From: Paludibacteraceae bacterium
GTDB lineage: Bacteria; Bacteroidota; Bacteroidia; Bacteroidales; Paludibacteraceae
Reading direction: 5' to 3'
NCBI GenBank assembly: GCA_017479885.1
Contig: JAFVBR010000034.1
Location: 1 to 64,000 of the forward strand
DNA length: 64,000 nucleotides
Part shown: piece by piece, positions 18,965-28,571 of the stretch
Numbering within the stretch: the stretch's first letter is position 1
Layout of the letters: the number at the start of each line of letters is the position of its first letter
Translations under genes and position numbers: made by a program
The notes under the pieces: model-generated
The model's input: the letters and a program-made list of their open reading frames with translations, nothing else
Told to the model about the DNA's origin: nothing
The model's database searches: none

Positions 18965-19150
18965 ATGGCACATCCTAAACGAAGACAATCGCATACCAGA
19001 ACTGCGAAACGTCGTACTCATGACGTGGCAAAGGTGCCCACAATGGCTATTTGCCCCAACTGCGGAGCTACTTATCTTTACCACACAGTATGTGGTTCAT
19101 GTGGCTACTACCGCGGAAAACTCGCAATTGAGAAACTTGCTGAGGCATAA
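18965..19150 (+). CDS. rpmF: 50S ribosomal protein L32
   Basis: 61 residues: MAHPKRRQSHTRTAKRRTHD at the N-terminus and a zinc-ribbon CPNCGATYLYHTVCGSC with two C-x-x-C pairs at about 31-47. This is full length for Bacteroidales L32. In many genomes plsX and fabH follow yceD-rpmF; here the next gene is an rluB-like gene instead. Confidence 0.96.
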   Translation: MAHPKRRQSHTRTAKRRTHDVAKVPTMAICPNCGATYLYHTVCGSCGYYRGKLAIEKLAEA

Positions 19151-19179
19151 GCATCTGCTTCTCGATGCAACAGGGTAGA

Positions 19180-19232
19180 TTGACGTTAGGCTCTGGTCCG
19201 GCATGAAGGCGGGTTGGAGCCTGCGTTGTCAA
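19180..19232 (+). other. possible structured element after rpmF
   Basis: Nested complements TTGAC (19180) with GTCAA (19228) and AGGCTC (19188) with GAGCCT (19217) enclose a G/C-rich loop. No T-run follows, so it is not a standard terminator. It might be an attenuating or processing structure between rpmF and rluB. Confidence 0.4.
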
Positions 19233-19289
19233 CCTATATTGAGGTAAAGGTGAAAAGAAGGTACAAATCAATAATCAAGGTACAAAAAG

Positions 19290-20351
19290 ATGGAACACAA
19301 CACAATTGGCGGTGATGAGTCTTCGAGAGGAAGGCGCCCCGCATTCAATCCTGACGGTAAGTCGCGTGAAGGCGGCCGCCGTCCTCGTTTTATTAAACCC
19401 CAATCTACTGATGGAGTCAGTGGTGAACATAGGCCACGCCCGCGTTTTAACACTTACAGACAGGAATTTGGTGCAAATCGTCAGCAAGACGGCGAACGTC
19501 GCCCGCGTTTTCGCACCGATGGTTCGGAGCAACGCCCCTACAATCGTGAGGGCGGCCAACGCAAGCGCTACAATAACAATCCATATTCACAACGCAGCAC
19601 TCAGAACATTCATAAGCGTTATGAAGACCCGAACAAAGAAATACGCCTTAATAAGTTTCTTGCAAATGCTGGTATTTGCTCACGCCGCGAAGCAGATGAT
19701 TTCATACAGGCAGGAGTGATAACTGTAAATGGTGAAGTAGTATCAGCACTTGGAACCAAAGTAAAGCCTACCGACGAGGTCAAGTTTCATGACCAACCCG
19801 TACGCCGCGAACGGAAGGTATATATTCTACTAAACAAACCCAAAAACTGTGTAACAACGACTGATGACCCTCAGGAACGCAAAACGGTGATAGATATAGT
19901 AAAGAATGCTTGTTCTGAGCGTATTTATCCCGTGGGACGCCTTGACCGCAACACTACCGGAGTGCTCTTGCTGACAAATGACGGCGACCTTGCTGCCAAA
20001 CTGACTCATCCCAAGTTCGGAAAGAAGAAAGTATATGCAGCAACTCTTGACCGTGATTTGGCAGAGGAGGACTTTGCCGAATTGCAGAGTGGAGTGATTC
20101 TTGACGGAGAAAAAATTGTTCCTGACGCTATTGCTTTCACAAAAGAAGATGACCGCCGTCATATAGGTCTGGAGATTCACTCTGGACAGAACAGGGTGGT
20201 ACGCCGTATGTTCGAAAAAATCGGATATAAGGTTATGCAACTCGACCGCGTTTCATTTGCAGGACTTACCAAGAAGAATGTTGCTCGCGGAAAATATCGT
20301 TTCCTCACCCCCAAAGAGGTGTCAATGCTTCAAATGGGTGCTTTCGAATAA
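19290..20351 (+). CDS. rluB: 23S rRNA pseudouridine synthase (RluB/RsuA family)
   Basis: Isomerises a uridine in rRNA. The 353-residue protein has three parts: an Arg/Asn/Gly/Gln-rich, probably disordered RNA-binding extension (residues 1-112); an S4 domain (IRLNKFLANAGICSRREAD, 118-136); and the catalytic domain with Asp219 in VGRLDRNTTG. The basic extension is common in Bacteroidales members and absent from the enterobacterial enzyme. RluB versus RluE/RluF/RsuA cannot be fully separated by eye; the S4 domain and the LNKPK phrase favour RluB. Confidence 0.88.
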   Translation: MEHNTIGGDESSRGRRPAFNPDGKSREGGRRPRFIKPQSTDGVSGEHRPRPRFNTYRQEFGANRQQDGERRPRFRTDGSEQRPYNREGGQRKRYNNNPYSQRSTQNIHKRYEDPNKEIRLNKFLANAGICSRREADDFIQAGVITVNGEVVSALGTKVKPTDEVKFHDQPVRRERKVYILLNKPKNCVTTTDDPQERKTVIDIVKNACSERIYPVGRLDRNTTGVLLLTNDGDLAAKLTHPKFGKKKVYAATLDRDLAEEDFAELQSGVILDGEKIVPDAIAFTKEDDRRHIGLEIHSGQNRVVRRMFEKIGYKVMQLDRVSFAGLTKKNVARGKYRFLTPKEVSMLQMGAFE

Positions 20352-20378
20352 TTACCTATAAAATAGATAAAGAACAAT

Positions 20379-21269
20379 ATGCTTAATATCGCTATCATAG
20401 GTTACGGAAATATCGGCAAGGCAGCATTGGATGCAGTGCTTTCAGCTCCGGATATGCAACTCGCGGGAATAGTTCGCCGCAATGCAGTCAATATTCCTGC
20501 AGAACTTGCAGCATACAAGGTGGTTGACAATATTGACAAATTGTCTCATGTTGATGTAGCTTTGCTCTGCACCCCCACGCGTGAAGTTCCGCGTTATGCG
20601 GCAGAGATGCTATCAAAGGGTATTTCTACTGTTGACAGTTTTGATATACATACTCAGATAGCCGACTTGCGCTCAACACTGATGCCTCTTGCCAGACAGC
20701 ACAATGCGGTGAGCATAATATCTGCAGGGTGGGATCCCGGTAGTGACAGTGTGGTTAGATGCCTGCTTGAGGCAATTGCCCCCAAAGGAATAACATATAC
20801 TAATTTCGGTCCCGGGCGAAGCATGGGCCACTCAGTAGCTGTGCGTGCAATAGATGGCGTGGAAGATGCTCTTTCGGTTACTATTCCATTAGGTACAGGT
20901 ATTCACCGTCGGATGGTTTATGTTCAGGCAAAACAGGGATATGACCATGCTTTGATTGAGAAAACCATTCTTGAGGACGATTATTTCCGTCACGATGAGA
21001 CCCATGTACAGTTTGTTGACAATGTGGATGCTCTCAATGATACCGGTCACGGGGTCAATCTCGTTCGCAAGGGTGTGAGCGGTAAGACTCATAACCAGCA
21101 TTTTGAGTTCAACATGTCAATCAATAATCCGGCTCTTACAGGTCAGGTGATGGTGGCATGTGCGAGAGCGGCAAAGTCGCTCCAACCGGGTGCTTATACT
21201 ATGATTGAGATTCCGCCTATAGCCTTACTGCCGGGTTCAGCCGAGGATAATATACGTAAGCTGGTTTAA
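20379..21269 (+). CDS. ddh: meso-diaminopimelate dehydrogenase
   Basis: NADPH-dependent reductive amination of tetrahydrodipicolinate to meso-diaminopimelate, a one-step route to lysine and peptidoglycan precursor. The 296-residue protein has the Rossmann motif IIGYGNIGKAAL (residues 6-17), the family block SAGWDPGSDSVVR at about 118-130, and FGPGRSMGHSVAVRAIDGVEDAL near 145-167. Length is a little below other Ddh (about 300-325) but all blocks are present. It starts 27 bp after rluB. Confidence 0.92.
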   Translation: MLNIAIIGYGNIGKAALDAVLSAPDMQLAGIVRRNAVNIPAELAAYKVVDNIDKLSHVDVALLCTPTREVPRYAAEMLSKGISTVDSFDIHTQIADLRSTLMPLARQHNAVSIISAGWDPGSDSVVRCLLEAIAPKGITYTNFGPGRSMGHSVAVRAIDGVEDALSVTIPLGTGIHRRMVYVQAKQGYDHALIEKTILEDDYFRHDETHVQFVDNVDALNDTGHGVNLVRKGVSGKTHNQHFEFNMSINNPALTGQVMVACARAAKSLQPGAYTMIEIPPIALLPGSAEDNIRKLV

Positions 21270-21284
21270 CAAACTTACAATAGA

Positions 21285-23165
21285 ATGAAATATACTTTTA
21301 TAATCATTTTATCCGCCTTGATATGCTCAACTGCTTGGGCTACCGAGGCGGATACTGTTAAAGTAGTGGCACTTGAAGAGGTGGTTGCTACAGGTACAAA
21401 GAATCCTACAGACCAGCGCTTAATGCCGCTGACCGTCAGTGTTGTTACCACCGAGCAACTGGAGGAATATCACGAAACCAATATACTGCCAACGCTGACA
21501 GCTTCTGTTCCGGGACTCTTCGTCACACAACGCGGAGTAATGGGTTACGGAGTGAGTACAGGCGGTTCAGGTTCTATCTCTGTCAGGGGTATTGGTGGTT
21601 CTCCTAATACAGGTATGCTGGTGTTGATTGACGGTCTGCCGCAGTATGCCGGACTATACGGTCATCCTATCGCTGATAATTATCAAACAATGATGACCGA
21701 GCGAGTAGAAGTAATTCGCGGTCCTGCTTCTGTTTTCTATGGCAGCAATGCCATGGGGGGAGTTGTAAACATAGTCACCCGTCAACCCAAGCGGGATACG
21801 GTGCTCACTTCGCTTCATGTGCAAGGAGGCTCGTTCTACACTCTTGATGCAGGAATAACCAATCGTGTCAAATGTGGAAAGTTTTCATCGGCAGTAGGCT
21901 TTAATTATAGCCGTACAGACGGGCATCGGAAGAATATGAATTTCGATGAATATAATGCTTTTGTTCGTTTCGGATATGATTTCACTCAGAACTGGCGATT
22001 GTCGGCTATGGGTGATGTGGCCTACTTCAACTCTTCCAATCCCGGAATGGTGAGTGCCCCAATTGAGGACAATGATATGCATGTGCTTCGCGGAACGGCA
22101 TCTGTATCAGTTGACAATGAGTATGAAAGGACATCAGGTGCCATACGAATATACTACAACGGAGGTCATCATACTATTGATGATGGCTATGCAGAAGGTG
22201 ATGCACCCCAGGCAGCACTGTACAATCATAATGATTTGATGGCAGGAGTCTCAGCATATCAGTCGGTTTCTTTTTTCCGTGGCAATCGCACTACCTTCGG
22301 GTTTGACTATCAGCACTTCGGTGGACACGTGTGGAATGCCGATAAAACTACAGGTGATAAAACCGAGGTGATAAGAAAAACTCAATATGAACTTGCAGGC
22401 TATCTTGACTTTCGTCAGCAGGTAGTGTCGTGGTTCTCTCTTGAGGCAGGTGTACGCTTCGACTGGCATTCTCAGGCTGGTCTTAACTATATTCCTCAGG
22501 CAGGTCTTTCTTTTTCTATTCCGCATAATGCAGTACTCAAGGCAATGTTTTCAAGAGGTTTCCGCAGCCCGACCATCAGAGAACTATATATGTACAAGCC
22601 TGCCAATGCTGAACTTGAAGCCGAAAGTATGTGGAATTATGAGATCTCATATAGACAGACACTGCTCGAAGGAAAACTTCGTTACGGCATCAATTTGTTC
22701 TATCTTCATGCGTTGAATATGATAGAAACACGTATGGTTGACGGCAAACCCCTAAATATGAATACCGGCGAACTGTATAACACAGGTGTGGAGGCAGAAG
22801 TATCATACAATATAATTAAAGGACTGACAGTGGGTGCCAACTATAGTTACCTGCATATGCGTAATCCACGTTTGGCTGCTCCAGAGCACAAACTGAACGT
22901 GAGCGTGAATTATCATCATGAGCGTTTCCGCGTTGGCACCGAATGGCAATATATAAACGGACTATACTTGGTGCTGCCAACAGAGGGCACTCCTGCAAGC
23001 AAAGAGAATTTTCTATTGTGGAATGCTCATGCTGACCTTAGAATTTGGCGAGAATTATGGGCTTATGTAAAAGCGGACAATTTGCTTGCACAAGAATATG
23101 AAATAAATGTAGGGTTCCCAATGCCGCGCACAACACTCATGGGCGGACTCAGTTGGTCGTTTTAG
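21285..23165 (+). CDS. TonB-dependent outer-membrane receptor
   Basis: 626 residues with a signal peptide (1-19, TAWA), a TonB-box-like region (VVALEEVVATGT), a plug domain (about 35-165; SVRGIGGSPNTGMLVLIDG, VEVIRGPASVFYGSNAMGG) and a 22-strand-type barrel ending in a C-terminal Phe. It has no carboxypeptidase-like N-terminal extension, so it resembles siderophore, haem or cobalamin receptors more than SusC. No partner gene points to a substrate. It begins 15 bp after ddh. Confidence 0.88.
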   Translation: MKYTFIIILSALICSTAWATEADTVKVVALEEVVATGTKNPTDQRLMPLTVSVVTTEQLEEYHETNILPTLTASVPGLFVTQRGVMGYGVSTGGSGSISVRGIGGSPNTGMLVLIDGLPQYAGLYGHPIADNYQTMMTERVEVIRGPASVFYGSNAMGGVVNIVTRQPKRDTVLTSLHVQGGSFYTLDAGITNRVKCGKFSSAVGFNYSRTDGHRKNMNFDEYNAFVRFGYDFTQNWRLSAMGDVAYFNSSNPGMVSAPIEDNDMHVLRGTASVSVDNEYERTSGAIRIYYNGGHHTIDDGYAEGDAPQAALYNHNDLMAGVSAYQSVSFFRGNRTTFGFDYQHFGGHVWNADKTTGDKTEVIRKTQYELAGYLDFRQQVVSWFSLEAGVRFDWHSQAGLNYIPQAGLSFSIPHNAVLKAMFSRGFRSPTIRELYMYKPANAELEAESMWNYEISYRQTLLEGKLRYGINLFYLHALNMIETRMVDGKPLNMNTGELYNTGVEAEVSYNIIKGLTVGANYSYLHMRNPRLAAPEHKLNVSVNYHHERFRVGTEWQYINGLYLVLPTEGTPASKENFLLWNAHADLRIWRELWAYVKADNLLAQEYEINVGFPMPRTTLMGGLSWSF

Positions 23166-23172
23166 ACAAGAG

Positions 23173-23205
23173 TTTGCATAGTCGGCAAAAAAAGAGTATC
23201 TTTGC
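23173..23205 (+). promoter_or_regulatory. promoter for the serine hydrolase
   Basis: TTTGC (23173-23177), 19-bp spacer, TATCTTTGC (23197-23205), within 40 bp after the TonB receptor stop. It overlaps the TTG at 23202, ruling that codon out as a start. Confidence 0.8.
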
Positions 23206-23222
23206 AGAAAAATACGGACTAT

Positions 23223-24410
23223 ATGAGATTTTCCTCCCGCATCATACTTGTATTATTGTCACTCGTGCTGATAGATTGTGGCAACAATGTTTCGCAGCAT
23301 CAGAAGATGCGTTTTGAAGAAGGTGTGGAGCAGATACGCAAAGACCTCAGGAACGCAGGTCTTGCTGTTGTACTTGTAAAAGACAAGAAGATCGCGTATT
23401 CTGCAACTTTTGGTGTGAAAAACCTTGTATCAAACGAACCGCTACATGAAGACGATATGTTCCGCATTGCAAGCATCTCCAAATCGTTTACCACAACAGC
23501 TCTTCTTCAACTGGTAGAGCAGGGCAAGGTGGATTTGCAGACAGATGTGAGTATGCTTGCCGGATATGTGATACGGAATCCTCTTTATCCTTCAACGCCT
23601 ATTACACTTGAGATGTTGCTTTCTCATACATCATCGCTAAACGATAGTGAGGGCTATTATAATCTTGACCTGATTGCTGACACTCTAAATCCTAACCGTA
23701 AGAAGTGTTTCAATGCTTACGAACCAGGGCACGGCTACGAATATTGCAATCTCAATTTGAATCTTGCAGGCAGTTTCCTTGAGAAAATTTCCTGTGAACG
23801 CTTTGATCAGTACATACAAAATCATATACTTACTCCTTTGCAAATTGAAGGCGGCTATTGTGTTGACTCACTTGATAGGAGCAAATTCGTCTCGCTATAT
23901 GATTTGTCGGAAGGGGAACCTCGATGTACTGATTTGGAGGCTTATGCTCCGCGCAGTGATGGCATTGCAACATATCGTTTCGGCTACGATACACCTCTGT
24001 TCTCTCCTACCGGCGGAATGAAGATGTCTGCTCTTTCGCTTGCCCGCTATATGATTATGCATATGAATGGCGGTGTGTCAGACAGCGGATATCGCATTAT
24101 TTCTGATGAGTCTGAAATGGAGATGCGGAGAGAACGTTCGGAGCAGGAACACTATGGTCTTACCTTGTGGCAGACCAGCGAATATTCCGATGGAGAGGTC
24201 CTGATTGGTCACACAGGAGGTGCTTATGGAATGAGAAGTGCCATGTTTTTCAACCCCGAAAAGAAATACGGTTTTGTTGTGATTTCAAGCGGCGCATTGG
24301 AACATACACCACAGTCTGACAGAGATGCCGATCCGTCAGGTTCCGCTGCTGATGAGGGAAATATTCTTACTCGTACTCTAAAACTCATGTATGAGTGTTT
24401 TATAAAGTGA
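23223..24410 (+). CDS. serine hydrolase lipoprotein (beta-lactamase/PBP4* family)
   Basis: A class-C-beta-lactamase-fold enzyme, probably lipid-anchored: MRFSSRIILVLLSLVLIDC gives a lipobox Cys19. The S-x-x-K motif is SISK in RIASISKSFTT, the Y-x-N equivalent is YCN in YEYCNLN, and the third box is HTGG in GHTGGAYG. This pattern fits esterases and D-Ala peptidases rather than true beta-lactamases. The ATG at 23223 is chosen because the upstream TTG lies in the promoter. A DUF5009 acyltransferase gene follows after 19 bp. Confidence 0.85.
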   Translation: MRFSSRIILVLLSLVLIDCGNNVSQHQKMRFEEGVEQIRKDLRNAGLAVVLVKDKKIAYSATFGVKNLVSNEPLHEDDMFRIASISKSFTTTALLQLVEQGKVDLQTDVSMLAGYVIRNPLYPSTPITLEMLLSHTSSLNDSEGYYNLDLIADTLNPNRKKCFNAYEPGHGYEYCNLNLNLAGSFLEKISCERFDQYIQNHILTPLQIEGGYCVDSLDRSKFVSLYDLSEGEPRCTDLEAYAPRSDGIATYRFGYDTPLFSPTGGMKMSALSLARYMIMHMNGGVSDSGYRIISDESEMEMRRERSEQEHYGLTLWQTSEYSDGEVLIGHTGGAYGMRSAMFFNPEKKYGFVVISSGALEHTPQSDRDADPSGSAADEGNILTRTLKLMYECFIK

Positions 24411-24429
24411 TACTTAACTGATTGGTATT

Positions 24430-25572
24430 ATGGAAAAACAAAAAAGACTGGTTGCACTTGATGTGCTAAGGGGAATAACGATAGCTGGTATGATTACTGT
24501 TAACAACCCCGGCTCGTGGAGTCACATTTATGCGCCTTTGCGTCATGCCGAGTGGAACGGTTGTACACCGACTGATCTTGTATTCCCATTCTTTGTGTTC
24601 GTGATGGGAGTTGCAATGTATATATCATGGATCAAGAGTGATTTTGTTCTCACTTGGCGTGCAGCAGGCAAACTGCTTTATCGCGGGTTGGCTCTTGTTC
24701 TGATAGGATGGGCAGTAGGATGTTACGGCACAATGCTTCGTACACTTACAACAGGTGGCTCATGGGCTGATGTGGGCGACAAGATTGTCCATGGATTACG
24801 CTTTCTCGGTGTATTTCCACGCTTGGGTATAGTAAGTTGTCTGGCTGGTTTCTGTTTGCTGATATTCAAGCCTAAATATCTTCCATGGGTATCGGCGGCA
24901 CTAATGTTGATATATTGCGTAATTATAGGTGCAACAGACAGTTTCGAACTGAATACAGATAATATAGTTTCGCGCGTTGATGTGGCAGTTCTCGGTGAAA
25001 ACCATATGTATCATAAAGGTGGTATTGCATTTGATCCAGAGGGCATTCTCTCCACAATCCCTTGTATTGCCCACTGTTTGCTTGGGGCTTTTGCCGGAAA
25101 ACTGATAATGAGTACCGGTGACAAATGGAAGAAAGTTAACAATATGTTTATCTTTGGTAGCATAATTCTGTTATCAGGTTTTCTGTTGGACTACGCTTTT
25201 CCAATAAACAAGACTCTTTGGAGTGCAAGCTATGTACTCGTAACTTGCGGTTTAGCTTCATTGCTTTTGGCATTGCTTATATGGATTATTGATATAAATG
25301 ACAAGCGTCATTGGGCAGTATTTTTTGAGAGTTTCGGTGCCAATCCGTTGTTCATCTATGTATTGTCGGCTCTGATAGTTTTAACAATCGGCAATATCCG
25401 CTTCGTTTTTTATGGAGAGCAATATTCGCTGTGGTCATTCTGGTACAAGGTATGTATGCAACCTCTTCTCGGTGACAACGGAGGATCATTGGCTTGTGCA
25501 TTATCATTGGTGGGACTGATGTGGATAATATCATATCCTCTTTATAGAAAAAAAATATATATCAAACTGTAA
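24430..25572 (+). CDS. DUF5009/HGSNAT-like membrane acyltransferase
   Basis: A 380-residue polytopic membrane protein related to heparan-alpha-glucosaminide N-acetyltransferase. The N-terminal signature RLVALDVLRGITIAGMITVN (residues 6-25) and TDLVFPFFVFVMGVAM (about 46-61) are diagnostic, and about ten hydrophobic segments follow. Such proteins move acetyl groups from cytosolic acetyl-CoA to sugars outside. The substrate is unknown here. It is close behind the serine hydrolase and may be co-transcribed with it. Confidence 0.85.
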   Translation: MEKQKRLVALDVLRGITIAGMITVNNPGSWSHIYAPLRHAEWNGCTPTDLVFPFFVFVMGVAMYISWIKSDFVLTWRAAGKLLYRGLALVLIGWAVGCYGTMLRTLTTGGSWADVGDKIVHGLRFLGVFPRLGIVSCLAGFCLLIFKPKYLPWVSAALMLIYCVIIGATDSFELNTDNIVSRVDVAVLGENHMYHKGGIAFDPEGILSTIPCIAHCLLGAFAGKLIMSTGDKWKKVNNMFIFGSIILLSGFLLDYAFPINKTLWSASYVLVTCGLASLLLALLIWIIDINDKRHWAVFFESFGANPLFIYVLSALIVLTIGNIRFVFYGEQYSLWSFWYKVCMQPLLGDNGGSLACALSLVGLMWIISYPLYRKKIYIKL

Positions 25573-25599
25573 TTCCGTTGCTCCAAATCAGATTTCTAA

Positions 25600-26466
25600 G
25601 TGCGATATATATCTACCATAGGATTTTTTGACGGTGTACATTTAGGGCATAGATATGTACTGGCAGAACTGGCTTGTATTGCTAAGCAGAATAATCTTTC
25701 TACTAAGGTCGTCACTTTCGCGCATCATCCGCGTACACTTCTCAATATCTCACATAACGAGAGCGGTTTCCTTCTTACAACTACTGAAGAACGCACGGCA
25801 TTGTTGGCAGATCTGTCTGACAAGGTATTGATACTTGATTTCTCTTGTGTTCATACATTAACAGCGCGTCAGTTTATTCGCTATTTGCATAAGGAAGAGC
25901 AGGTGGATATTCTTCTTATGGGATATGACCATCGTTTTGGCAGTGATATGCCGGCTACGTTTACCGAATACCAGCGGATTGCCGAAGATGAGGGGGTTAG
26001 TCTGATACAACTCTCTGAATATAACGATGTTGGTCATGTAAGTTCCACTATCATTCGTAACTTGCTTCTAAACGGCAATATTGCCAAAGCCAACACTCTG
26101 TTAGGCTACGAATATATGATTTCAGGCAAAGTGGTGCAGGGCAGACAGATAGGCAGACAGATAGGTTTCCCTACTGCCAATATCTCAGTAGATTCATCAA
26201 AACTTGTTCCATGCGATGGAGTGTATGGCGTTGATGTGATTATTAACGGCAATGATAGTCGCCGTGGAATACTCAATATAGGTTGTAATCCTACAGTTGA
26301 TGGTCAGCAGCGAAGTCTTGAGGTACATATTCCTGAGTTTAATGCACAAATCTATGACACAGATATTCGTATTAGGTTAAAGAATTTTATTCGTCATGAA
26401 ATTCGTTTCGACTCATTGGAGCAACTAAAGTCCCAGATTGAAAGAGACATTGAAAAACTCATGTGA
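25600..26466 (+). CDS. ribF: bifunctional riboflavin kinase/FAD synthetase
   Basis: Converts riboflavin to FMN and then FAD. The N-terminal nucleotidyltransferase domain has TIGFFDGVHLGHRYVL (residues 6-21) and SSTIIRNLL (about 148-156); the C-terminal flavokinase domain has GRQIGRQIGFPTANIS at about 182-197. The frame opens with GTG at 25600 directly after an in-frame TAA, so the start cannot be moved upstream; the protein therefore lacks the 10-15 residues that often precede the T-I-G-x-F-D-G-V-H motif. 288 residues. Confidence 0.9.
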   Translation: MRYISTIGFFDGVHLGHRYVLAELACIAKQNNLSTKVVTFAHHPRTLLNISHNESGFLLTTTEERTALLADLSDKVLILDFSCVHTLTARQFIRYLHKEEQVDILLMGYDHRFGSDMPATFTEYQRIAEDEGVSLIQLSEYNDVGHVSSTIIRNLLLNGNIAKANTLLGYEYMISGKVVQGRQIGRQIGFPTANISVDSSKLVPCDGVYGVDVIINGNDSRRGILNIGCNPTVDGQQRSLEVHIPEFNAQIYDTDIRIRLKNFIRHEIRFDSLEQLKSQIERDIEKLM

Positions 26467-26585
26467 TATTAAAATTATATATGTGAATATTAAAATATTG
26501 CATGTTTTGTAAAATTGAGAATAGATTTTGTAAAATTGAGAATTGATTTTCCTTTGTAGAGAGTAGTAATGTTTTGAATTATTCG

Positions 26586-26594
26586 TACCTTTGC
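26586..26594 (+). promoter_or_regulatory. -7 box upstream of the 26638 gene
   Basis: TACCTTTGC matches the Bacteroidales -7 element, about 44 bp before the start codon. No -33 box with normal spacing is evident. Just upstream (26510-26545) the stretch TTTTGTAAAATTGAGAAT occurs twice. Confidence 0.55.
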
Positions 26595-26637
26595 AGCACA
26601 TTAACATGTATGTTTAATTCGTAATATTTTTGCTCTT

Positions 26638-27198
26638 ATGAAAAGGCTTCTTACAATTTTACTTGCCTCACTGTTGGTGTTCTCGGTGAGTGCCAAAAAG
26701 TACAAACACTCGCTTGGTTTGGGAACAGGTATGGCTTACGGTGTAAGCTATAAAACTATGGTCGCTCAGCATTTTACCATCATGGCAGATGTGAATTATG
26801 GCTTCAGCTTTGTAGGCGGCGACATGAATGGTGTAGCCGATTTCTTCGGTGGTGCAGCCAACTTCGCATTTCAAGGTGATGCCGCTCAAGGTCAGAATAT
26901 CGATTTGGACTGGTTTGCCGGTGGTGGAACACAGTTTGGTGCGGCTGGTAATTTCAGCGGCGGCAAATGGGGTTTCAATGCCGTAGGAGGTATAGAAATT
27001 AATTTTGTAAATGCTCCTATTGCTATCACTGCAGATTTCCGTCCTGGATATTCACTCGCCTTCTTCCCCGGTGGAGGTGGCGATATTGAATATGACCCGA
27101 TAAAGGACGAGTTCGTAGAAGTAGGCGGTGGAGGCGGTATGATGCTGATGCACATGTTTGATGCTTCTATTAATTTTGGTATCAGATATACATTTTGA
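26638..27198 (+). CDS. small outer-membrane beta-barrel-like protein
   Basis: 186 residues with a signal peptide (1-19, cut near VSA-KKY). The rest alternates small and aromatic residues, is very rich in Gly, and ends in IRYTF, the usual C-terminal signal of outer-membrane barrels. About eight short strands can be drawn. I recognise no named family and assign no function. It has its own -7 box and a terminator, so it is probably a single-gene unit. Confidence 0.6.
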   Translation: MKRLLTILLASLLVFSVSAKKYKHSLGLGTGMAYGVSYKTMVAQHFTIMADVNYGFSFVGGDMNGVADFFGGAANFAFQGDAAQGQNIDLDWFAGGGTQFGAAGNFSGGKWGFNAVGGIEINFVNAPIAITADFRPGYSLAFFPGGGGDIEYDPIKDEFVEVGGGGGMMLMHMFDASINFGIRYTF

Positions 27199-27287
27199 TA
27201 ATGCTCATTAGTAAAAATATAAATACAATAATATACATTGAAGTAAATAGTTTTGTTAATCTTACATTGGGAAATTTTATTTGCAGG

Positions 27288-27319
27288 CGGAAGGTATCTC
27301 AAATATCTTCCGTTTTTTT
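27288..27319 (+). terminator. rho-independent terminator
   Basis: CGGAAGGTAT and ATATCTTCCG pair (one G-U) around CTCAA and are followed by seven Ts. It ends the 26638-27198 gene. Confidence 0.85.
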
Positions 27320-27337
27320 ATGTATTAGCAATTTTTG

Positions 27338-27370
27338 TTTGTACGATAAAGAAAAATGTTTTACTTTTGC
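27338..27370 (+). promoter_or_regulatory. promoter for the broken BACON lipoprotein gene
   Basis: TTTG (27338-27341), 20-bp spacer, TACTTTTGC (27362-27370), 57 bp before the start codon. Confidence 0.75.
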
Positions 27371-27426
27371 AGTGAAATTGCGTAAAACACTAATTAATAT
27401 TATTATATAACTCTAATTTTAATAAA

Positions 27427-28545
27427 ATGAAGAAAACTCTATTCCTAATTTGCTTGTCAACGGTAGTTTTGGCGGCATGCACTCCTAAAAACCAGATATT
27501 GAAGATCATTCCTCAGACCATTGAATCACCTCTTGAAGGAGGGGAATATCTTGTGCATATTCAAAGCTCGTCAGATGCATCCGATTGGACAGCCTCGGTT
27601 GACAAAGACTGGGTGAAGCTCTCTGCCACATCGGGCGAAGCATCCGAAGCCAACTAGAATTCGAGTTATATCGTAGTGACAGTACACGCGGGTGATGAGG
27701 CAATGGCGACACTGAAGATAACTGGGGAATCGAATTATGAGGAGGTGAAGATATACCGCAAAGACATACCCGATGTTAATGCTGTAGCAGGTGCATTACC
27801 TGGCAAATTCTCAGTGTCGGAAAGTAAGAAGGTGCAGTTCTCGCAAGGCAATCTGCAATACTGCGCCTTCTCTGATGTATGGCGGTTCGCTTTGCATCAG
27901 TACGACATTGTAGGCGAACTTAACAGGTATCGAACGGAAAACTATCGCGGTTGGATAGACCTTTTCATGCATGGCGCAAGCGGCTATCAGAAAATGAAAC
28001 CGTGGCTTCGAACAACCGAGATAAGCGAGATGACACAGTGTATATTTGATACCGAGTACGATTGGGGAAAGCACAACAAGATATCGAATGGCGGCAATAC
28101 AAAAGGCATCTGGTACACTCCTACTATGGACGAGTGGGAATATATATTGTACGTGAGAGAAGGAGCTGAGGTGCTGAGAGGTGCTGCTACGGTGAACCAA
28201 AGAAGAGGCTTCGTTCTATTACCTGCTAATTGGGTGATTCCGTCAGGAGTACGGTTCAAGGCTAATCCTGCTGACTATACAACCAATAGTTACGACCTTC
28301 AGCAATGGGAGAAGATGGAGAAGGCTGGGGCGGTATTTTTCCCTATGACAGGCTACTATGATGGATACAATTATCAGGAAGAAGGTGCAGGATATTCTGT
28401 TTCAACAATACCTTTCAATACTCCATACGATTACATTTATGTATGGTATTTCTATCATGACGGGACGTCAATAGCATGCTTCATAGGCGGTGCTATCATT
28501 AATAGTGGTACAGAGCCTGTGCGTCTGGTCAAATATGCGGATTGA
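27427..28545 (+). pseudogene. BACON-domain lipoprotein split by an in-frame TAG
   Basis: One reading frame runs from the ATG at 27427 to 28545, interrupted only by TAG at 27655-27657 (codon 77). The first part has a lipoprotein signal (LSTVVLAACT, Cys18) and a BACON-like immunoglobulin fold (SDWTASVDKDWVKLSATSG). The same domain continues after the stop with NSSYIVVTVHAGDEAM. From about codon 123 follows a Bacteroidales FISUMP-like domain (KVQFSQGNLQY, GIWYTPTMDEWEYIL, AGAVFFPMTGYY, EPVRLVKYAD). The frame is otherwise clean over 1.1 kb, so the mutation is recent, a sequencing error, or a read-through site. TAG ends other genes here (for example 11530-11532), which argues against recoding. Confidence 0.8.
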
Positions 28546-28571
28546 TACTTCTTTTTATCAGTTGATACCTC

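Noticed and set aside
23202..23222. TTG at 23202 as start of the serine hydrolase
   Set aside because: The codon lies inside the TATCTTTGC promoter box; the ATG at 23223 gives a proper lipoprotein signal.
27655..27657. TAG as a sense codon in this genome
   Set aside because: TAG terminates other genes here, for example the FAH-like gene at 11530-11532 and orfA at 62417-62419.
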